Of a stretch of 64,000 nucleotides of DNA, positions 7,669-17,842 are shown one piece after another (the stretch's first letter is position 1; the number at the start of each line of letters is the position of its first letter). The DNA comes from Novispirillum itersonii subsp. itersonii ATCC 12639 (GTDB lineage: Bacteria; Pseudomonadota; Alphaproteobacteria; Rhodospirillales; Rhodospirillaceae): NCBI RefSeq assembly GCF_000381985.1, contig NZ_KB907341.1, forward strand, positions 62,001 to 126,000, written 5' to 3'. The translations under genes and the position numbers were made by a program. The notes beneath the pieces were generated by a model. That model was not told the DNA's origin and searched no databases. It saw only the letters and a program-made list of their open reading frames with translations.

Positions 7669-9489
7669 TCAGAAGCTGCCAAGCTTGAAATGATGCGCCA
7701 CCAACTGCTTGAAGGCTTTGACGATTTTAAGGGAATCCCGCAATCCGTCATGTTGCAGTTTGGTCAGCTGCGCCGCCTGCACGTAATTATCGCTGCCATG
7801 GGCATCCAGCCGGTTCTGCTGCACCCGTGCCGCCAGCCGCATTTCCATCAGAAACTGCAGCGCCTCGGTCAGATCTGCGGCAAAGGCGGCATCAAACAGC
7901 CCGGCCCCGGTCAGGCCCTCGATCCGCTCAAACGTGTTGCAGGTGTGCAGGTGCTTTTCCAACGCCAGAGCCCGCACGCCATGCACCACCGGGAAAATCC
8001 CACCCTTTTTGATATCAATCGTGCCCCGGCGCTCCCCACGTTCCAGCACCAGCTGATGGAAAAAGCCGATGGGGGTATCAAAGCTCAGGGCCGGACGGGC
8101 AAAGTTGGCAAGGAATCCGGCATTATCCGTAAGCCGGTCAAACAGATAGCTTCTCAGGCGGTGCAACAGCAGAGGGTCACCGGCCACCGCCTCGCCATCC
8201 AGAAAAGCTGCCAGATTCAGGAACGACCGTTCTGACGGCGTCATGATCCAGTGAAAGAGCTCATCCCGGAACTGGCTTTCAGTCCGGCACCATTCCGGGT
8301 TAGAGACCATCATGTTGCCCGGGCAGCGGGGATAGCCGAACGTCAGCATCGCTTCGGTAAACTGCTCACACAGGCTGCGCAGACTGCCGGGATCAACCTC
8401 ATCGCTGAGAATCAGTGCATTGTCCTGATCGGTCTTGGCGATCTGCTCGCCCCGCCCTTCCGAGCCCATCACCATCAGGCAGGATGCCTGCTGCAGTTCC
8501 GGCGTTGCCAGAAACCCGTACAGCCGCCGCTGCATCTTCCGCGACAGATCCGACACCATCTCGGCAATATACCGGATCTTCACCCCGGAGCCATGCAGCC
8601 CGGTCAGCAGCGGATCCAGCGCCTGCGCGGCCTGTGCCAGCTCCGGCAGGGTTCCAGCACGGTCGATCTGTACGGCCACCAGATGCGAATGGCTGGACAT
8701 GTACGACAGCAGATCCAGCAGCTCCAGCACCCCGATCACATGGCCGTCGCGGATCACCGGCAGACGGCGGATGCTGTGCCGGGTCATCAGCACCTGCGCA
8801 TTGAACAGAAAATCATCGGCATCAATCATGATGGTGCCGAAAGTGGCACAATCCCCGACCGGGGTGGACAGCGGCTTTTCGTGGATCAGGGCCGCTTCCC
8901 GCAAATCAGACCCTGACAGCACGCCGATCCGGCCATCATCATGCTCCACCAGCAGGCTGGTTGCCCGGTGGTGTTTCATCAGTTTTGCTGCATCCCGCAG
9001 CGGAGTTGTCGCCGGAACGGTGATCGGCGGATGCAGATAAGCTTCGTGAACCCGCGCCACCATGAAAGCGGCCATCCCGCGCGCACTTTCCACATTGGCA
9101 CGCTCGGCCAGCCGTTCACTGACCGAATGGGTGAAAAACCGCTCAAACCGCCCATTGCTGCGGCAGAGATCAAGGATCAGCTGACGCGGCAGCAGATGGA
9201 CCAATGTTTCTTCCTGCGCCTCGCAGTCCGCCGCCTCGGCCCCATGGATCAGGGCCATGGCCCCAAAACTGTCCCCGGCCCCGTAAACGGTGATCACCTC
9301 GTCACCGGCCCGCTCAATCACCAGCCCCTTCATCACCACAAACAGAAAATCGACCGGCTGCCCGGCCTGAATGACTTTCTCCTGCGGGCGGTAATAGGCG
9401 ATGTCGGCCACTGCGGCGACCTTGGCCCGTTCCGGCGTGGTCAGGCGGTCGAACGGCGGTATGGAAAAATCAAAGGCGTCTCCGGCCAT
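7669..9489 (-). CDS. cNMP-binding, CBS-pair and DUF294 nucleotidyltransferase-like protein
   Basis: A 606-residue multidomain signalling protein. Residues about 10-125 form a cyclic-nucleotide-binding beta-roll (FLFVVMKGLVIE, GAGDSFGAMALI). About 150-270 are two CBS motifs (TTPLRDAAKLMKHHRATSL; DDFLFNAQVLMTRHSIRRLPV). The second half is DUF294: a nucleotidyltransferase-type GSEGRGEQ with DQDNALI near residue 345, then the DUF294 C-terminal helical domain. The layout resembles a GlnD-like transferase gated by nucleotide binding. It is known as a frequent neighbour of ActP symporters; a regulatory role in acetate uptake is inference. Confidence 0.87.
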   Translation of the reverse strand: MAGDAFDFSIPPFDRLTTPERAKVAAVADIAYYRPQEKVIQAGQPVDFLFVVMKGLVIERAGDEVITVYGAGDSFGAMALIHGAEAADCEAQEETLVHLLPRQLILDLCRSNGRFERFFTHSVSERLAERANVESARGMAAFMVARVHEAYLHPPITVPATTPLRDAAKLMKHHRATSLLVEHDDGRIGVLSGSDLREAALIHEKPLSTPVGDCATFGTIMIDADDFLFNAQVLMTRHSIRRLPVIRDGHVIGVLELLDLLSYMSSHSHLVAVQIDRAGTLPELAQAAQALDPLLTGLHGSGVKIRYIAEMVSDLSRKMQRRLYGFLATPELQQASCLMVMGSEGRGEQIAKTDQDNALILSDEVDPGSLRSLCEQFTEAMLTFGYPRCPGNMMVSNPEWCRTESQFRDELFHWIMTPSERSFLNLAAFLDGEAVAGDPLLLHRLRSYLFDRLTDNAGFLANFARPALSFDTPIGFFHQLVLERGERRGTIDIKKGGIFPVVHGVRALALEKHLHTCNTFERIEGLTGAGLFDAAFAADLTEALQFLMEMRLAARVQQNRLDAHGSDNYVQAAQLTKLQHDGLRDSLKIVKAFKQLVAHHFKLGSF

Positions 9490-9560
9490 GGTGCGCTTCC
9501 CCCTTAAAAGAGGCCGTCAGCGTCTTCTGCGCCGTCCGGCCCGGATAATCATCTCAGGTT

Positions 9561-9601
9561 AAAAAAAATCCCCCGGCGGCCATGATCGGCAGACGGGGGA
9601 T
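9561..9601 (-). terminator. Intrinsic terminator after actP
   Basis: On the minus strand an atcccccg/cgggggat stem (arms 9594-9601 and 9568-9575) is followed directly by eight T residues (9568-9561). It should end the DUF485-actP transcript before the DUF294 gene. Confidence 0.85.
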
Positions 9602-9659
9602 CTTGGATGGTCCGAGGATGGAGCAGGACCCCTGCCCCATCCCTTGGATCAGGGACCGG

Positions 9660-11333
9660 TCAGTGCTCGGAAGCACCTTCGGCACCAATACCAGTCTGCG
9701 ACCGGACATACTGCGGACCGTAGGCTTCCTGCTCCTTCGCGGCATCCGGAGAGCTGTCCATCTTGGAGAACAGCCAGCAGCAGAAGAACGCGAGCGGCAT
9801 GGAGAAGATCGCCGGGTTGGAGTACGGGAAGATCGCAGCCGGGTGACCGAGGACGCTCTTCCAGATCGGCGGGCCGAGGACCACCAGAACCGAGGCAGTG
9901 ATCAGACCGATGAAGCCACCGAGGAAGGCGCCACGGGTGGTCAGACCCTTCCAGAACATCGACATGAACAGCACCGGGAAGTTGGCGGACGCGGCAATCG
10001 CGAAGGCCAGACCGACCATGAAGGCAATGTTCTGATTTTCGAAGGCAATCCCGAGAACGATGGCGATCACGCCAAGGAACAGGGTGGTGATCTTCGAGAC
10101 ACGGATTTCTTCAACTTCGTTGGCATGGCCCTGACGGAACACCGAGGCGTAGAGGTCATGGGACACTGCCGAAGCGCCGGAGAGGGTCAGGCCGGACACC
10201 ACTGCCAGAATGGTGGCGAAGGCAACCGCGGAGATGAAGCCGAGGAACAGGTCACCGCCGACAGCCTTGGACAGGTGGATCGCCGCCATGTTGGTGCCGC
10301 CAAGGATGCCCTTGCCGTCAGCCGCCATGAATTCCGGCACGTTCAGCACCAGCACGATGGCACCGAAACCGATGATGAAGGTCAGGATGTAGAAGTAACC
10401 GATGAAACCGGTGGCATAGAAAACCGACTTACGGGCTTCCTTGGCATCGGACACGGTGAAGAAGCGCATCAGGATGTGCGGCAGACCGGCGGTCCCGAAC
10501 ATCAGGGCCATACCGAGGGAGATGGCGTCGATCGGATCAGACACCAGACCACCCGGGGCCATCAGCTTGATACCTTTCGGCGACACTTCGGTGGCCTTGG
10601 CGAACAGGGCTTCCATCGAGAAGCCGAACTTCACCATCACCATGAAGGCCATGAACGAGGCACCGGACAGCAGCAGGACAGCTTTGATGATCTGCACCCA
10701 GGTGGTGGCCAGCATACCGCCGAACATCACATAGGCGACCATCAGCACGCCGACCAGAACCACCGCAAGGGTGTAGTCCAGACCGAACAGCAGCTGGATC
10801 AGCTTGCCCGCGCCCACCATCTGGGCAATCAGGTACAGGATGACCACAACCAGGGTGCCGGAGGCAGCCATGGAGCGGATCGGGGTCTGACGGAAGCGGA
10901 AGGACGCCACGTCAGCGAAGGTGAACTTGCCGAGGTTACGCAGGCGTTCCGCAATCAGGAACAGGATGATCGGCCAGCCGACAAGGAAGCCGATGGAGTA
11001 GATCAGGCCGTCGAACCCGGCAGAGAACACCAGACCGGCAATCCCCAGGAACGACGCGGCGGACATGTAGTCACCGGCAATCGCCAGACCGTTCTGGAAC
11101 CCGGTGATGCCACCGCCGGCGGCGTAGAAGTCTTTGGCGGACTTGGTGCGGCGGGCTGCCCAGTAGGTGATGCCCAGCGTGGCCAGCACGAAGGCCACGA
11201 ACATGATGATGGCCGTCCAGTTGGTGGCCTGCTTCTGCACCGCCCCGTCAACGGAACCCGCGGCAAGCGCGGCGGTGGAGAAGCCGCTGACGGCAAGGCC
11301 GGTCAGGGCCGCGGAAAAACGCGACATCCGCAT
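9660..11333 (-). CDS. actP: Cation/acetate symporter ActP
   Basis: Sodium:solute symporter family permease for acetate and other short monocarboxylates, in the inner membrane. It has a signal-like N-terminus ([18 protein letters not shown]) and about 13 hydrophobic helices. Family motifs include [21 protein letters not shown] and [12 protein letters not shown] in the first helices, [12 protein letters not shown] in the middle, and [12 protein letters not shown] later. At 557 residues it is full length. Its ATG overlaps the stop of the upstream DUF485 gene by one base (TAATG), so the pair is translationally coupled, as in E. coli yjcH-actP. Confidence 0.94.
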   Translation of the reverse strand: MRMSRFSAALTGLAVSGFSTAALAAGSVDGAVQKQATNWTAIIMFVAFVLATLGITYWAARRTKSAKDFYAAGGGITGFQNGLAIAGDYMSAASFLGIAGLVFSAGFDGLIYSIGFLVGWPIILFLIAERLRNLGKFTFADVASFRFRQTPIRSMAASGTLVVVILYLIAQMVGAGKLIQLLFGLDYTLAVVLVGVLMVAYVMFGGMLATTWVQIIKAVLLLSGASFMAFMVMVKFGFSMEALFAKATEVSPKGIKLMAPGGLVSDPIDAISLGMALMFGTAGLPHILMRFFTVSDAKEARKSVFYATGFIGYFYILTFIIGFGAIVLVLNVPEFMAADGKGILGGTNMAAIHLSKAVGGDLFLGFISAVAFATILAVVSGLTLSGASAVSHDLYASVFRQGHANEVEEIRVSKITTLFLGVIAIVLGIAFENQNIAFMVGLAFAIAASANFPVLFMSMFWKGLTTRGAFLGGFIGLITASVLVVLGPPIWKSVLGHPAAIFPYSNPAIFSMPLAFFCCWLFSKMDSSPDAAKEQEAYGPQYVRSQTGIGAEGASEH

Positions 11334-11647
11334 TATTTGCTCTCCTCGACAATCTGGCGGTTCAGTTCATCGAATTCGCTGTTGGCCCGGCGGACATAGA
11401 CGCCGGTGATCAGGAACGCGAAGATGATGACGCCAAGGCCGACGGGGATACCGACGGAGGTCACACCAGTGGATGACAGCGGCTTGGCCAGCAGGACCGG
11501 ATCAAAGGCGATCACGGCGATGAAGGCATAGTAGACCACCAGCATAGCGATGGAGAGCGTCCAGCCGAAGCTGGCGCGCTTGCTGCAGAGCTCGTGGAAT
11601 TTGGGGTTTGCGATAACCCGCTCGTAACTGCTTTTACTCACTTGCAC
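11333..11647 (-). CDS. DUF485 inner-membrane protein (YjcH-like)
   Basis: A 104-residue protein with two hydrophobic segments ([20 protein letters not shown] and [16 protein letters not shown]) separated by a short loop, and cytoplasmic charged ends ([20 protein letters not shown]). This is the DUF485 profile, a protein almost always encoded immediately before actP. It overlaps actP by one base. A helper or assembly role for the symporter is inferred from linkage only. Confidence 0.9.
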   Translation of the reverse strand: MQVSKSSYERVIANPKFHELCSKRASFGWTLSIAMLVVYYAFIAVIAFDPVLLAKPLSSTGVTSVGIPVGLGVIIFAFLITGVYVRRANSEFDELNRQIVEESK

Positions 11648-12108
11648 CCTCCCATTTCGTCTTTTAGGTCCGGCCTTTGGCAGCAGACCCGTTCCGGGGC
11701 GACGTTGATCTTTTTCTTGTTGGACTTGTTAACTATGCAGCAGCCGCATGGCTGCCATGTCTTCGAAACAGTACGCCTCCTGTGTAAAAAGACCAGCACT
11801 TTTTCGAGATACGGCAATGGCCTATCCGGCCTGTAACCCGCATTTACGCAGCAATCCCGGAGAAATTCAGTCAGGAGACCACATTGACAATCATGATTTA
11901 CGGATCCGGAAAATAATCTGTAAATCTGTAAATATCCTCATCCCCCACCCTCAATACCGATAGGAAACGAGTCGCTGCACCGCACCATAAAGCTGTAAGA
12001 ATCATCCGGTTCGCCCGCACTGCGCAGGTTGTTGTGACCGCCGCAGATCCGCATCCGCATCCTGACCGTAAGGCAACACAGCTTTCCCCTTGCCCCGGAA
12101 CACACCCG
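11648..12108. other. Divergent intergenic region between DUF485-actP and photolyase genes
   Basis: This 461-bp stretch holds the promoters for the minus-strand acetate module and probably for the plus-strand photolyase-like gene. The central part (11880-11950) is A+T-rich and contains a short direct repeat, ctgtaaatctgtaaat. A TTGACA hexamer occurs near 11883, but I find no -10 hexamer at good spacing. A frame open from a GTG at 12034 is treated as an unsupported extension of the photolyase gene. Confidence 0.4.
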
Positions 12109-13647
12109 ATGACCTGCCTGCGCCTGATCCTTGGCGACCAGCTGACCGTCCGCCATCCGTGGTTTCGGCAGACGGACCCTGATGTGCTGTATGTCCTGAT
12201 GGAGATGCGCAGCGAAACCGGATACGTACGGCATCACGCCCAGAAAGTTCTGGCGATCTTCGCTGCCATGCGCCGCTTCGCCGACGCCCTGCGGCAGGCC
12301 GGACACCGCGTGCATACGGTCTCTCTGCTCGACCCTGACAACGGCGGCAGTTTCGCTGCGACCCTGCCCGCCCTGTTCCGGCGCTTTCAGGTCACCCGTT
12401 TCGAACGGATTGAAGCTGACGAATACCGGCTGGAACAGCATTTCAGTGAAGAGGTTGACCCGCTGTGTCAGCGTCTGGGGATCACCTCCGCCACCGTCAG
12501 CGCCCACCATTTTCTGGTCAGCCGGGAAGAAGCGGTGGAGACATTCACCCATAAAATACCCCGCCTTGAAACCTTTTATCGTGGTCTGCGCCGCCGGACC
12601 GGCATTCTGATGACGTCAGAGAATGAACCGGAAGGCGGGCGGTGGAATTATGACCCTGAAAACCGCGACCGCTGGCCGGGCTATCCGCCCGCACCGCCAT
12701 GGCCCCGGTTTTCCGCCGATCTCTCCCCCCTGTGGGACGAGATACAGGCGGCCGGAGTCGAGACGTTCGGCTCTGCCGCTGCCGGAGATTTTCCGTGGCC
12801 ACTCGGCCGACGGCAGGCACTGGAGATGCTGGACGCCTTCATCCGTCATGGCCTGCCCCATTTCGGACAGTTTCAGGATGCTCTCAGTCTGGAAAGCCCG
12901 ACCCTGTTCCACTCCGGCCTGAGCTTTGCCCTGAATGTCAAAATGCTGCATCCGTCGGAAGTGATCGAGGCCGCCCTGACCGCGTGGCGGGCCGGAGCCG
13001 CCCCGCTGACCGCCACTGAAGGGTTTATCCGTCAGATCCTCGGCTGGCGGGAATATGTGCGGGCGGTCTACTGGGCCCGGATGCCCGGCTATGCCCGGCT
13101 GAATGCCCTGCATGCCGACCGCCCCCTGCCGGTGTGGTTCTGGACCGGTGAAACCCGGATGCGTTGCCAGCGGCAGGCCATCAGCCAGTCTCTGCGCACC
13201 GCCTACGCCCATCACATCCAGCGGCTGATGGTCACCGGATCTTACACCCTGCTGAACGGCTGCGCCCCTGATGTGGTCGATGCCTGGTATCTGGGAATCT
13301 ACATTGATGCCTTTGAATGGGTGCAGCTGCCAAACACCCGGGGCATGAGCCAGTTTGCTGATGGCGGACTGGTCGGCAGCAAGCCCTATTGCGGCTCAGC
13401 CGCCTATATCCAGCGGCAGGGGGATTACTGCCGGGGCTGCACCTATGACCCGAAAAAGCGGCATGGTGACGGCGCCTGTCCGCTGAACAGCCTGTACTGG
13501 GATTTTCACGCCCGCCATGCCGAGACTCTGTCGCGGAATCCCCGGCTGGCGATGACCTACCGGACACTGGACCGGATGACGGCAGAAGAACGCACCGCGA
13601 CCCGCCAGTGGGCCGCACGGATGCAGGATCAGGCCGACACCCTGTGA
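12109..13647 (+). CDS. FeS-type photolyase/cryptochrome family protein (CryPro/FeS-BCP)
   Basis: About 512 residues. The N-terminal Rossmann-like antenna region (LRLILGDQLTVRHPW) and the C-terminal FAD domain (LGWREYVRAVYW, FEWVQLPNTRGMSQFADGG) match the prokaryotic FeS branch, exemplified by (6-4) photolyase PhrB. Candidate 4Fe-4S cysteines are visible: one in LLNGCAPDV, two in YCRGCTY and one in GACPLN. It is expected to repair UV photoproducts in DNA, or act as a blue-light receptor, using FAD. I chose the ATG at 12109, directly before MTCLRLILGDQL; the GTG at 12034 adds 25 residues with no similarity. It is convergent with the HD-GYP gene. Confidence 0.88.
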   Translation: MTCLRLILGDQLTVRHPWFRQTDPDVLYVLMEMRSETGYVRHHAQKVLAIFAAMRRFADALRQAGHRVHTVSLLDPDNGGSFAATLPALFRRFQVTRFERIEADEYRLEQHFSEEVDPLCQRLGITSATVSAHHFLVSREEAVETFTHKIPRLETFYRGLRRRTGILMTSENEPEGGRWNYDPENRDRWPGYPPAPPWPRFSADLSPLWDEIQAAGVETFGSAAAGDFPWPLGRRQALEMLDAFIRHGLPHFGQFQDALSLESPTLFHSGLSFALNVKMLHPSEVIEAALTAWRAGAAPLTATEGFIRQILGWREYVRAVYWARMPGYARLNALHADRPLPVWFWTGETRMRCQRQAISQSLRTAYAHHIQRLMVTGSYTLLNGCAPDVVDAWYLGIYIDAFEWVQLPNTRGMSQFADGGLVGSKPYCGSAAYIQRQGDYCRGCTYDPKKRHGDGACPLNSLYWDFHARHAETLSRNPRLAMTYRTLDRMTAEERTATRQWAARMQDQADTL

Positions 13648-13653
13648 CCCCCG

Positions 13654-14967
13654 TCAGTCTTCGGCAATCGCGATCCGGTACATCTCCTCGCGGTGGGCAT
13701 CCAGCAGCGCGAAGAGATCCGCATCCAGCTCGCCATTCTCCCGCATCCCGGTCATGATTGTCATGATCTCAGCCGGTTGCAGACGGTTTCGGTAGGGCCG
13801 GTTCTGGGACAGGGCCTGAAAAATGTCACACAGGGTCAGAAGGCGGGTTTCCTGATCCAGATCATTGCCCCCCAGACCGTAAGGATACCCCTGTCCGTTG
13901 ATTTTCTCATGGTGATGCGACACCCAGCGGGCCAACGGAGTATCGGGGAACAGATCAATCAGAATCAGCTTGCTGTCCATCGGGTGGCGGCGCATGCAGT
14001 CGCGCTCAACCACAGACAGCGGCCCGCCTTTTTCCAGAATCTCATCGGGGGTCCGCAGCTTACCGATATCATGCAGCAGACCGGCCAGCCGCAGCAGATC
14101 CCGCCGCCGCCCGCCGTATCCAAGCAGGCCGCCCATCGCCTCGACCAGATCGGCAACCCGCAGGCTGTGCTGCCGGGTGAACGGGCTTTTGGCATCAACA
14201 ATCTGCGACAGAAACGCCCCGAGCGACAGAACATCGCCGAAACTGACGTCAACCGTCTGGCTGTGAGCATCGAGAATTTCGAAGATCGCCCGGTCGAGGA
14301 AATCATCCTGCAGTTCAAGCCAGAAGCTGTCACGGTGGATCGCCTGCCGCACTCCGGCCAGCAACACCGGATCAAACAGAAGCCCCGCATGCACCGCCAG
14401 ACTGTCAAACAGCGTAAAACGTGCCTGCAACAGATCGACCGGCGGGTGACTGGTCAAAAACACCGCCGTCTGCACATCCAGCCGGTCACACAGAAACACC
14501 AGATTGGCCATCATCCGCGTCTCTGCCCCGACCGTCGGCGACAGATTGGCCCAGCGGGTATGATGCCAGCGCACCGCCGGGGCATAACAGGCAAACGGAT
14601 CAAAGCCTGACAGGGCGGCATGCCCTTTCAGGCAATGCTCCTCTGCGCCCGACCATTCCATCGAGGCGGTCAGCTTACGGTGCATGTCCGTCGATGAGAC
14701 ACCGCAATCATGCAACATGCCGGTAATCAGCGCTTCGGTCTGACGGGCCGGTGACCAGCCGAGTTCTGCCGCCACCCGCCCGCACATCAGGCCGACCCGG
14801 CGGCCATGACTGCGGTCATCAACGCCGACATAATCCAGCGCCCGGGCAACCGTATGGGCCACCTGCCCCAGATCCAGCCGCAGGCCGGTCCAGCGCTGGG
14901 GCTGCCAGTCAGCCGGGTCGGCACCCCGCAACAGCGCCGCAGGAAGATCTACAGAGGGGACAACCAT
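13654..14967 (-). CDS. Tandem HD/HD-GYP domain phosphodiesterase
   Basis: A 437-residue cytoplasmic protein with two HD-type domains. The N-terminal one keeps LITGMLHDCGVSS and later WHHTRWAN but lacks a GYP motif. The C-terminal one is a full HD-GYP domain: TRQHSLRVADL, LLHDIGKLRTPDEIL (about 295-308), RRHP, and HHEKINGQGYPYGL (about 352). HD-GYP proteins hydrolyse cyclic-di-GMP or cGAMP. There is no receiver or membrane segment, so the input is unclear; the N-terminal HD domain may be a sensor or dimer unit. Convergent with the photolyase gene, only 6 bp apart. Confidence 0.86.
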   Translation of the reverse strand: MVVPSVDLPAALLRGADPADWQPQRWTGLRLDLGQVAHTVARALDYVGVDDRSHGRRVGLMCGRVAAELGWSPARQTEALITGMLHDCGVSSTDMHRKLTASMEWSGAEEHCLKGHAALSGFDPFACYAPAVRWHHTRWANLSPTVGAETRMMANLVFLCDRLDVQTAVFLTSHPPVDLLQARFTLFDSLAVHAGLLFDPVLLAGVRQAIHRDSFWLELQDDFLDRAIFEILDAHSQTVDVSFGDVLSLGAFLSQIVDAKSPFTRQHSLRVADLVEAMGGLLGYGGRRRDLLRLAGLLHDIGKLRTPDEILEKGGPLSVVERDCMRRHPMDSKLILIDLFPDTPLARWVSHHHEKINGQGYPYGLGGNDLDQETRLLTLCDIFQALSQNRPYRNRLQPAEIMTIMTGMRENGELDADLFALLDAHREEMYRIAIAED

Positions 14968-15050
14968 AATAACCCCCGGACGGACAGTCGCTTACGTCTT
15001 TACCCATGATGCGCCTGATCCCATGCGGAAACCAATGGTGCAAAAGCATC

Positions 15051-15082
15051 ACGGCCATTCCCGGTCTCCCGGAAATGGCCGT
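15051..15082 (-). terminator. Terminator of the sulfate assimilation operon
   Basis: A 14-bp stem with one mismatch, acggccattcccgg/ccggaaatggccgt, with a 4-base loop lies 27 bases beyond the cysNC stop. It is followed on the minus strand by gatgctttt. Confidence 0.7.
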
Positions 15083-15108
15083 GCACGAAAAACTCTTCAG
15101 GAAGACGG

Positions 15109-17010
15109 TCAGATCAGATAGCGGTCAGACACCAGCGTCAGCAGCCTGTCAAGAGACTGATCCGGGCTTTCCGCCCCGGTGTCGACGGTCAGGTCCGGGG
15201 TTTCCGGTGCCTCATAGGGGGCCGACACCCCGGTGAACGCCGGGATCTCTCCGGCCCGGGCCCGGGCATACAGGCCCTTCACGTCACGGCCTTCGCAGAC
15301 ATCCAGAGAGGCGCTGACATACACCTCGGCAAAGCCTTCCCCGATGATCTGGCGGGCCATATCGCGGTCCGCCGCCAGCGGCGAAATCAGGCTGACAATC
15401 ACGATATGACCGGACTCAGCCAGCAGTCTGGCCGCTTCGGCAGACCGGCGGATGTTTTCCCGCCGCCCTTCCGGGGTAAAGTCCAGATCCTTGCTCAGGC
15501 CGGTGCGCAGGGCGTCACCGTCCAGCACCGTCACCTGCTTGCCCGCCTCAAACAGGCGGCGCTGCAGGGTCATCGCCAGCGTTGACTTGCCAGAGCCCGA
15601 CAGGCCGGTCAGCCACAGCACTCCGGCCTTATGACCGTTGACCACTTCCCGTTCCCGGCGGGTGACGGAATGGGTCGGGGCCACCAGCACGCTGGCCTTT
15701 TCCGGGGCCTCTTTCTCCACTTCGTCAGCGCCCTGAATGAGGACACCGCCGACCTGACGGTAATCCTGCACCAGCACCCCACGGCGGGTAGAGCGCAGAC
15801 CGGCTTCGGTATCAAAGGCCACCGGCGAGCGGCTTTCGAGGATCACATCCCCGATGCCGCCGACCTCCACCACATCGGCCAGCAGGTCTTCCGACACGGT
15901 GTGGACGTCGATCACCGACAGCACCCGGGCGACGGTGACGTGGTATTCACCGGTCGCCACTTTCAGCTTCAGGCGGACCCCGACTTTCAGCGGTTCGCGG
16001 CCCAGCCAGAACACCCGCACCCGCAGGCGGCGGGCTTCCGCCGGAGTGGTGCCGTCCAGCGCCGCCACCTGACCGCGCTCGACGAAGATATCCTGATCAA
16101 GGGTGATGGCAATCGGTTCCCCGGCTTCGGCCTGACGCGGCACGATGCGGGGGGTACCGGGGCCGGCCCAGGTCTCGAAGGAGGCAACACGGGCACGGCG
16201 GCCACCGGGGGTAAACACCAGCTCGTCACCGAGGTTGACGGTCCCGGCTTCCACCCGGCCCACCACCACGCGGCGTTCGTCAAACTTGAACACGTCCTGC
16301 ACCGGCAGGCGCAGCGGCAGATCTCTGGCTGAGGCCGGGGCCTTAAAGGCATCCAGCGCCTCGACCACGGTCGGCCCCTTGTACCACGGGGTGGCGGCAC
16401 TGCGCCCGGCGAGGTTATCGCCCTTCTGCGCGGACACCGGCACCACGGCGGCAGCCGTCAGGCCGATGCTGGCGAGGTAGGCTTCCAGCTCGGCCTTGAC
16501 CAGATCGTAGCGGGCCTGATCATAGTCGACGAGGTCCATCTTGTTCATCGCCACCGCGATCTGCGATACCCCGAGCAGGTTGAGCAGATAGGCATGGCGG
16601 CGGGTCTGTTCTGACACGCCACGGGCAACATCGACCACCAGCACCGCAGCCCGGGCGCTGGCCGCGCCGGTCACCATGTTCTTCAGGAATTCCTTGTGGC
16701 CCGGGGCGTCGATGATGACGTAGGACCGCCTGGGGGTCTTGAACCAGATGCGGGTAGTGTCAACGGTGATGCCCTGATCGCGCTCGACCTGCAGGGCATC
16801 CATGACGAAAGACCATTCGAAGGCAACACCACGGCGGACGGAAGACGCCCGCAGCTCTTCAACCTTGCCATTCGGCAGGCTGTCGGTGTCGTTCAGCAGA
16901 CGGCCGATCAGGGTGGATTTGCCATGGTCGACGTGGCCGACGATGACGATGGGGAAGTCCTGCCCGCGTGACGACGGGGCGCGGACCGGAGTGGTCGCGG
17001 AAGCTGCCAT
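15109..17010 (-). CDS. cysNC: Bifunctional sulfate adenylyltransferase subunit 1 / APS kinase
   Basis: The N-terminal CysN part is an EF-Tu-like GTPase that drives ATP sulfurylase together with Cys[10 protein letters not shown] (P-loop), DAPGHKEF (G3) and NKMD (G4). The last 170 residues are an APS kinase: GLSGSGKST (about residue 465), then [10 protein letters not shown] and [22 protein letters not shown]. At 633 residues it is the usual CysNC fusion. Its start is 28 bp from the cysD stop, the last gene of the operon. Because the operon encodes an APS-type reductase, the kinase may serve PAPS for sulfation rather than the main reductive route. Confidence 0.95.
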   Translation of the reverse strand: MAASATTPVRAPSSRGQDFPIVIVGHVDHGKSTLIGRLLNDTDSLPNGKVEELRASSVRRGVAFEWSFVMDALQVERDQGITVDTTRIWFKTPRRSYVIIDAPGHKEFLKNMVTGAASARAAVLVVDVARGVSEQTRRHAYLLNLLGVSQIAVAMNKMDLVDYDQARYDLVKAELEAYLASIGLTAAAVVPVSAQKGDNLAGRSAATPWYKGPTVVEALDAFKAPASARDLPLRLPVQDVFKFDERRVVVGRVEAGTVNLGDELVFTPGGRRARVASFETWAGPGTPRIVPRQAEAGEPIAITLDQDIFVERGQVAALDGTTPAEARRLRVRVFWLGREPLKVGVRLKLKVATGEYHVTVARVLSVIDVHTVSEDLLADVVEVGGIGDVILESRSPVAFDTEAGLRSTRRGVLVQDYRQVGGVLIQGADEVEKEAPEKASVLVAPTHSVTRREREVVNGHKAGVLWLTGLSGSGKSTLAMTLQRRLFEAGKQVTVLDGDALRTGLSKDLDFTPEGRRENIRRSAEAARLLAESGHIVIVSLISPLAADRDMARQIIGEGFAEVYVSASLDVCEGRDVKGLYARARAGEIPAFTGVSAPYEAPETPDLTVDTGAESPDQSLDRLLTLVSDRYLI

Positions 17011-17037
17011 GATGCTGATATCCCGTGTTCGCGTGTC

Positions 17038-17832
17038 TTACATATACCCGGCGGCGCGCAGGCGCTCGAAGCTGTCTTCGGAGTCATGGTCCATGGCGCG
17101 CCCGGCGCGCTCCGGCTCTTTGGTCGCCATCAGTTCGGCGATAATCTCCGGAATGGTGGTCGCATGGCTGTCGATCGGGAAGGTGATGCCCTCTTCCCCC
17201 AGAGACCGGAACCGCTTGCCGTCGCGGGCAAAGTACAGCGGCACCACCGGGATGTTTTCCCGCTCGATGTACTGCCAGATGTCCACTTCGGTCCAGTGCA
17301 GCAGCGGATGAACGCGCAGGTGTGCCCCCTGCGGATGGTCGAGGTTGTACTGATCCCAGAACTCGGCAGGTTGATCGCGGAAGTCCCACACCCCGTCGTC
17401 GGCACGGGGGCTGAACACCCGCTCTTTAGCACGGGTGGCCTGCTCGTCACGACGGATCCCGGCGATAATGCCGGTGAAGCCGTAGCGGCTGAGGGTCTGC
17501 TTCAGACCCAGCGACTTGCGGGAAGCAAAGCGGCTGGCGGGCGGCAGATCCGGGTCGGCATCCTCGATCGGCGGGCAGTCGTCCGCAATCATGTCGAGGT
17601 TCCATTCCTTGTGGTACCGCTCCCGGAAGGCATAGGTCTCCGGAAATTCAGCGCCGGTATCCAGATGGATCACCGGGAACGGGATCCGGCCCAGAAAGGC
17701 CTTCTGCGCCAGACGGATCATGACGTTGGAGTCTTTCCCCAGCGACCACAGCATGCCGAGCTTATCAATCTTGGCGTAAGCTTCGCGGAAGATGTAGATG
17801 CTTTCGGCTTCAAGGGCATCGAGATGGTTCAT
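17038..17832 (-). CDS. cysD: Sulfate adenylyltransferase subunit 2
   Basis: Catalytic subunit of ATP sulfurylase, which makes APS from ATP and sulfate. It is an N-type ATP pyrophosphatase fold: the PP-loop LWSLGKDSNVMI near residue 30, FPVIHLDTGAEFPETYAFR, and the C-terminal conserved GEEGITFPIDSHATTIPEIIAEL. The 264 residues are slightly shorter than E. coli CysD. It sits between cysH (10 bp upstream) and cysNC. Confidence 0.95.
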   Translation of the reverse strand: MNHLDALEAESIYIFREAYAKIDKLGMLWSLGKDSNVMIRLAQKAFLGRIPFPVIHLDTGAEFPETYAFRERYHKEWNLDMIADDCPPIEDADPDLPPASRFASRKSLGLKQTLSRYGFTGIIAGIRRDEQATRAKERVFSPRADDGVWDFRDQPAEFWDQYNLDHPQGAHLRVHPLLHWTEVDIWQYIERENIPVVPLYFARDGKRFRSLGEEGITFPIDSHATTIPEIIAELMATKEPERAGRAMDHDSEDSFERLRAAGYM

Positions 17833-17842
17833 GACTTGATCC

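Noticed and set aside
9582-11399. 605-codon plus-strand open frame opposite actP
   Set aside because: It is His/Gly/Gln-rich antisense of a clear symporter gene, a typical shadow frame in G+C-rich DNA.
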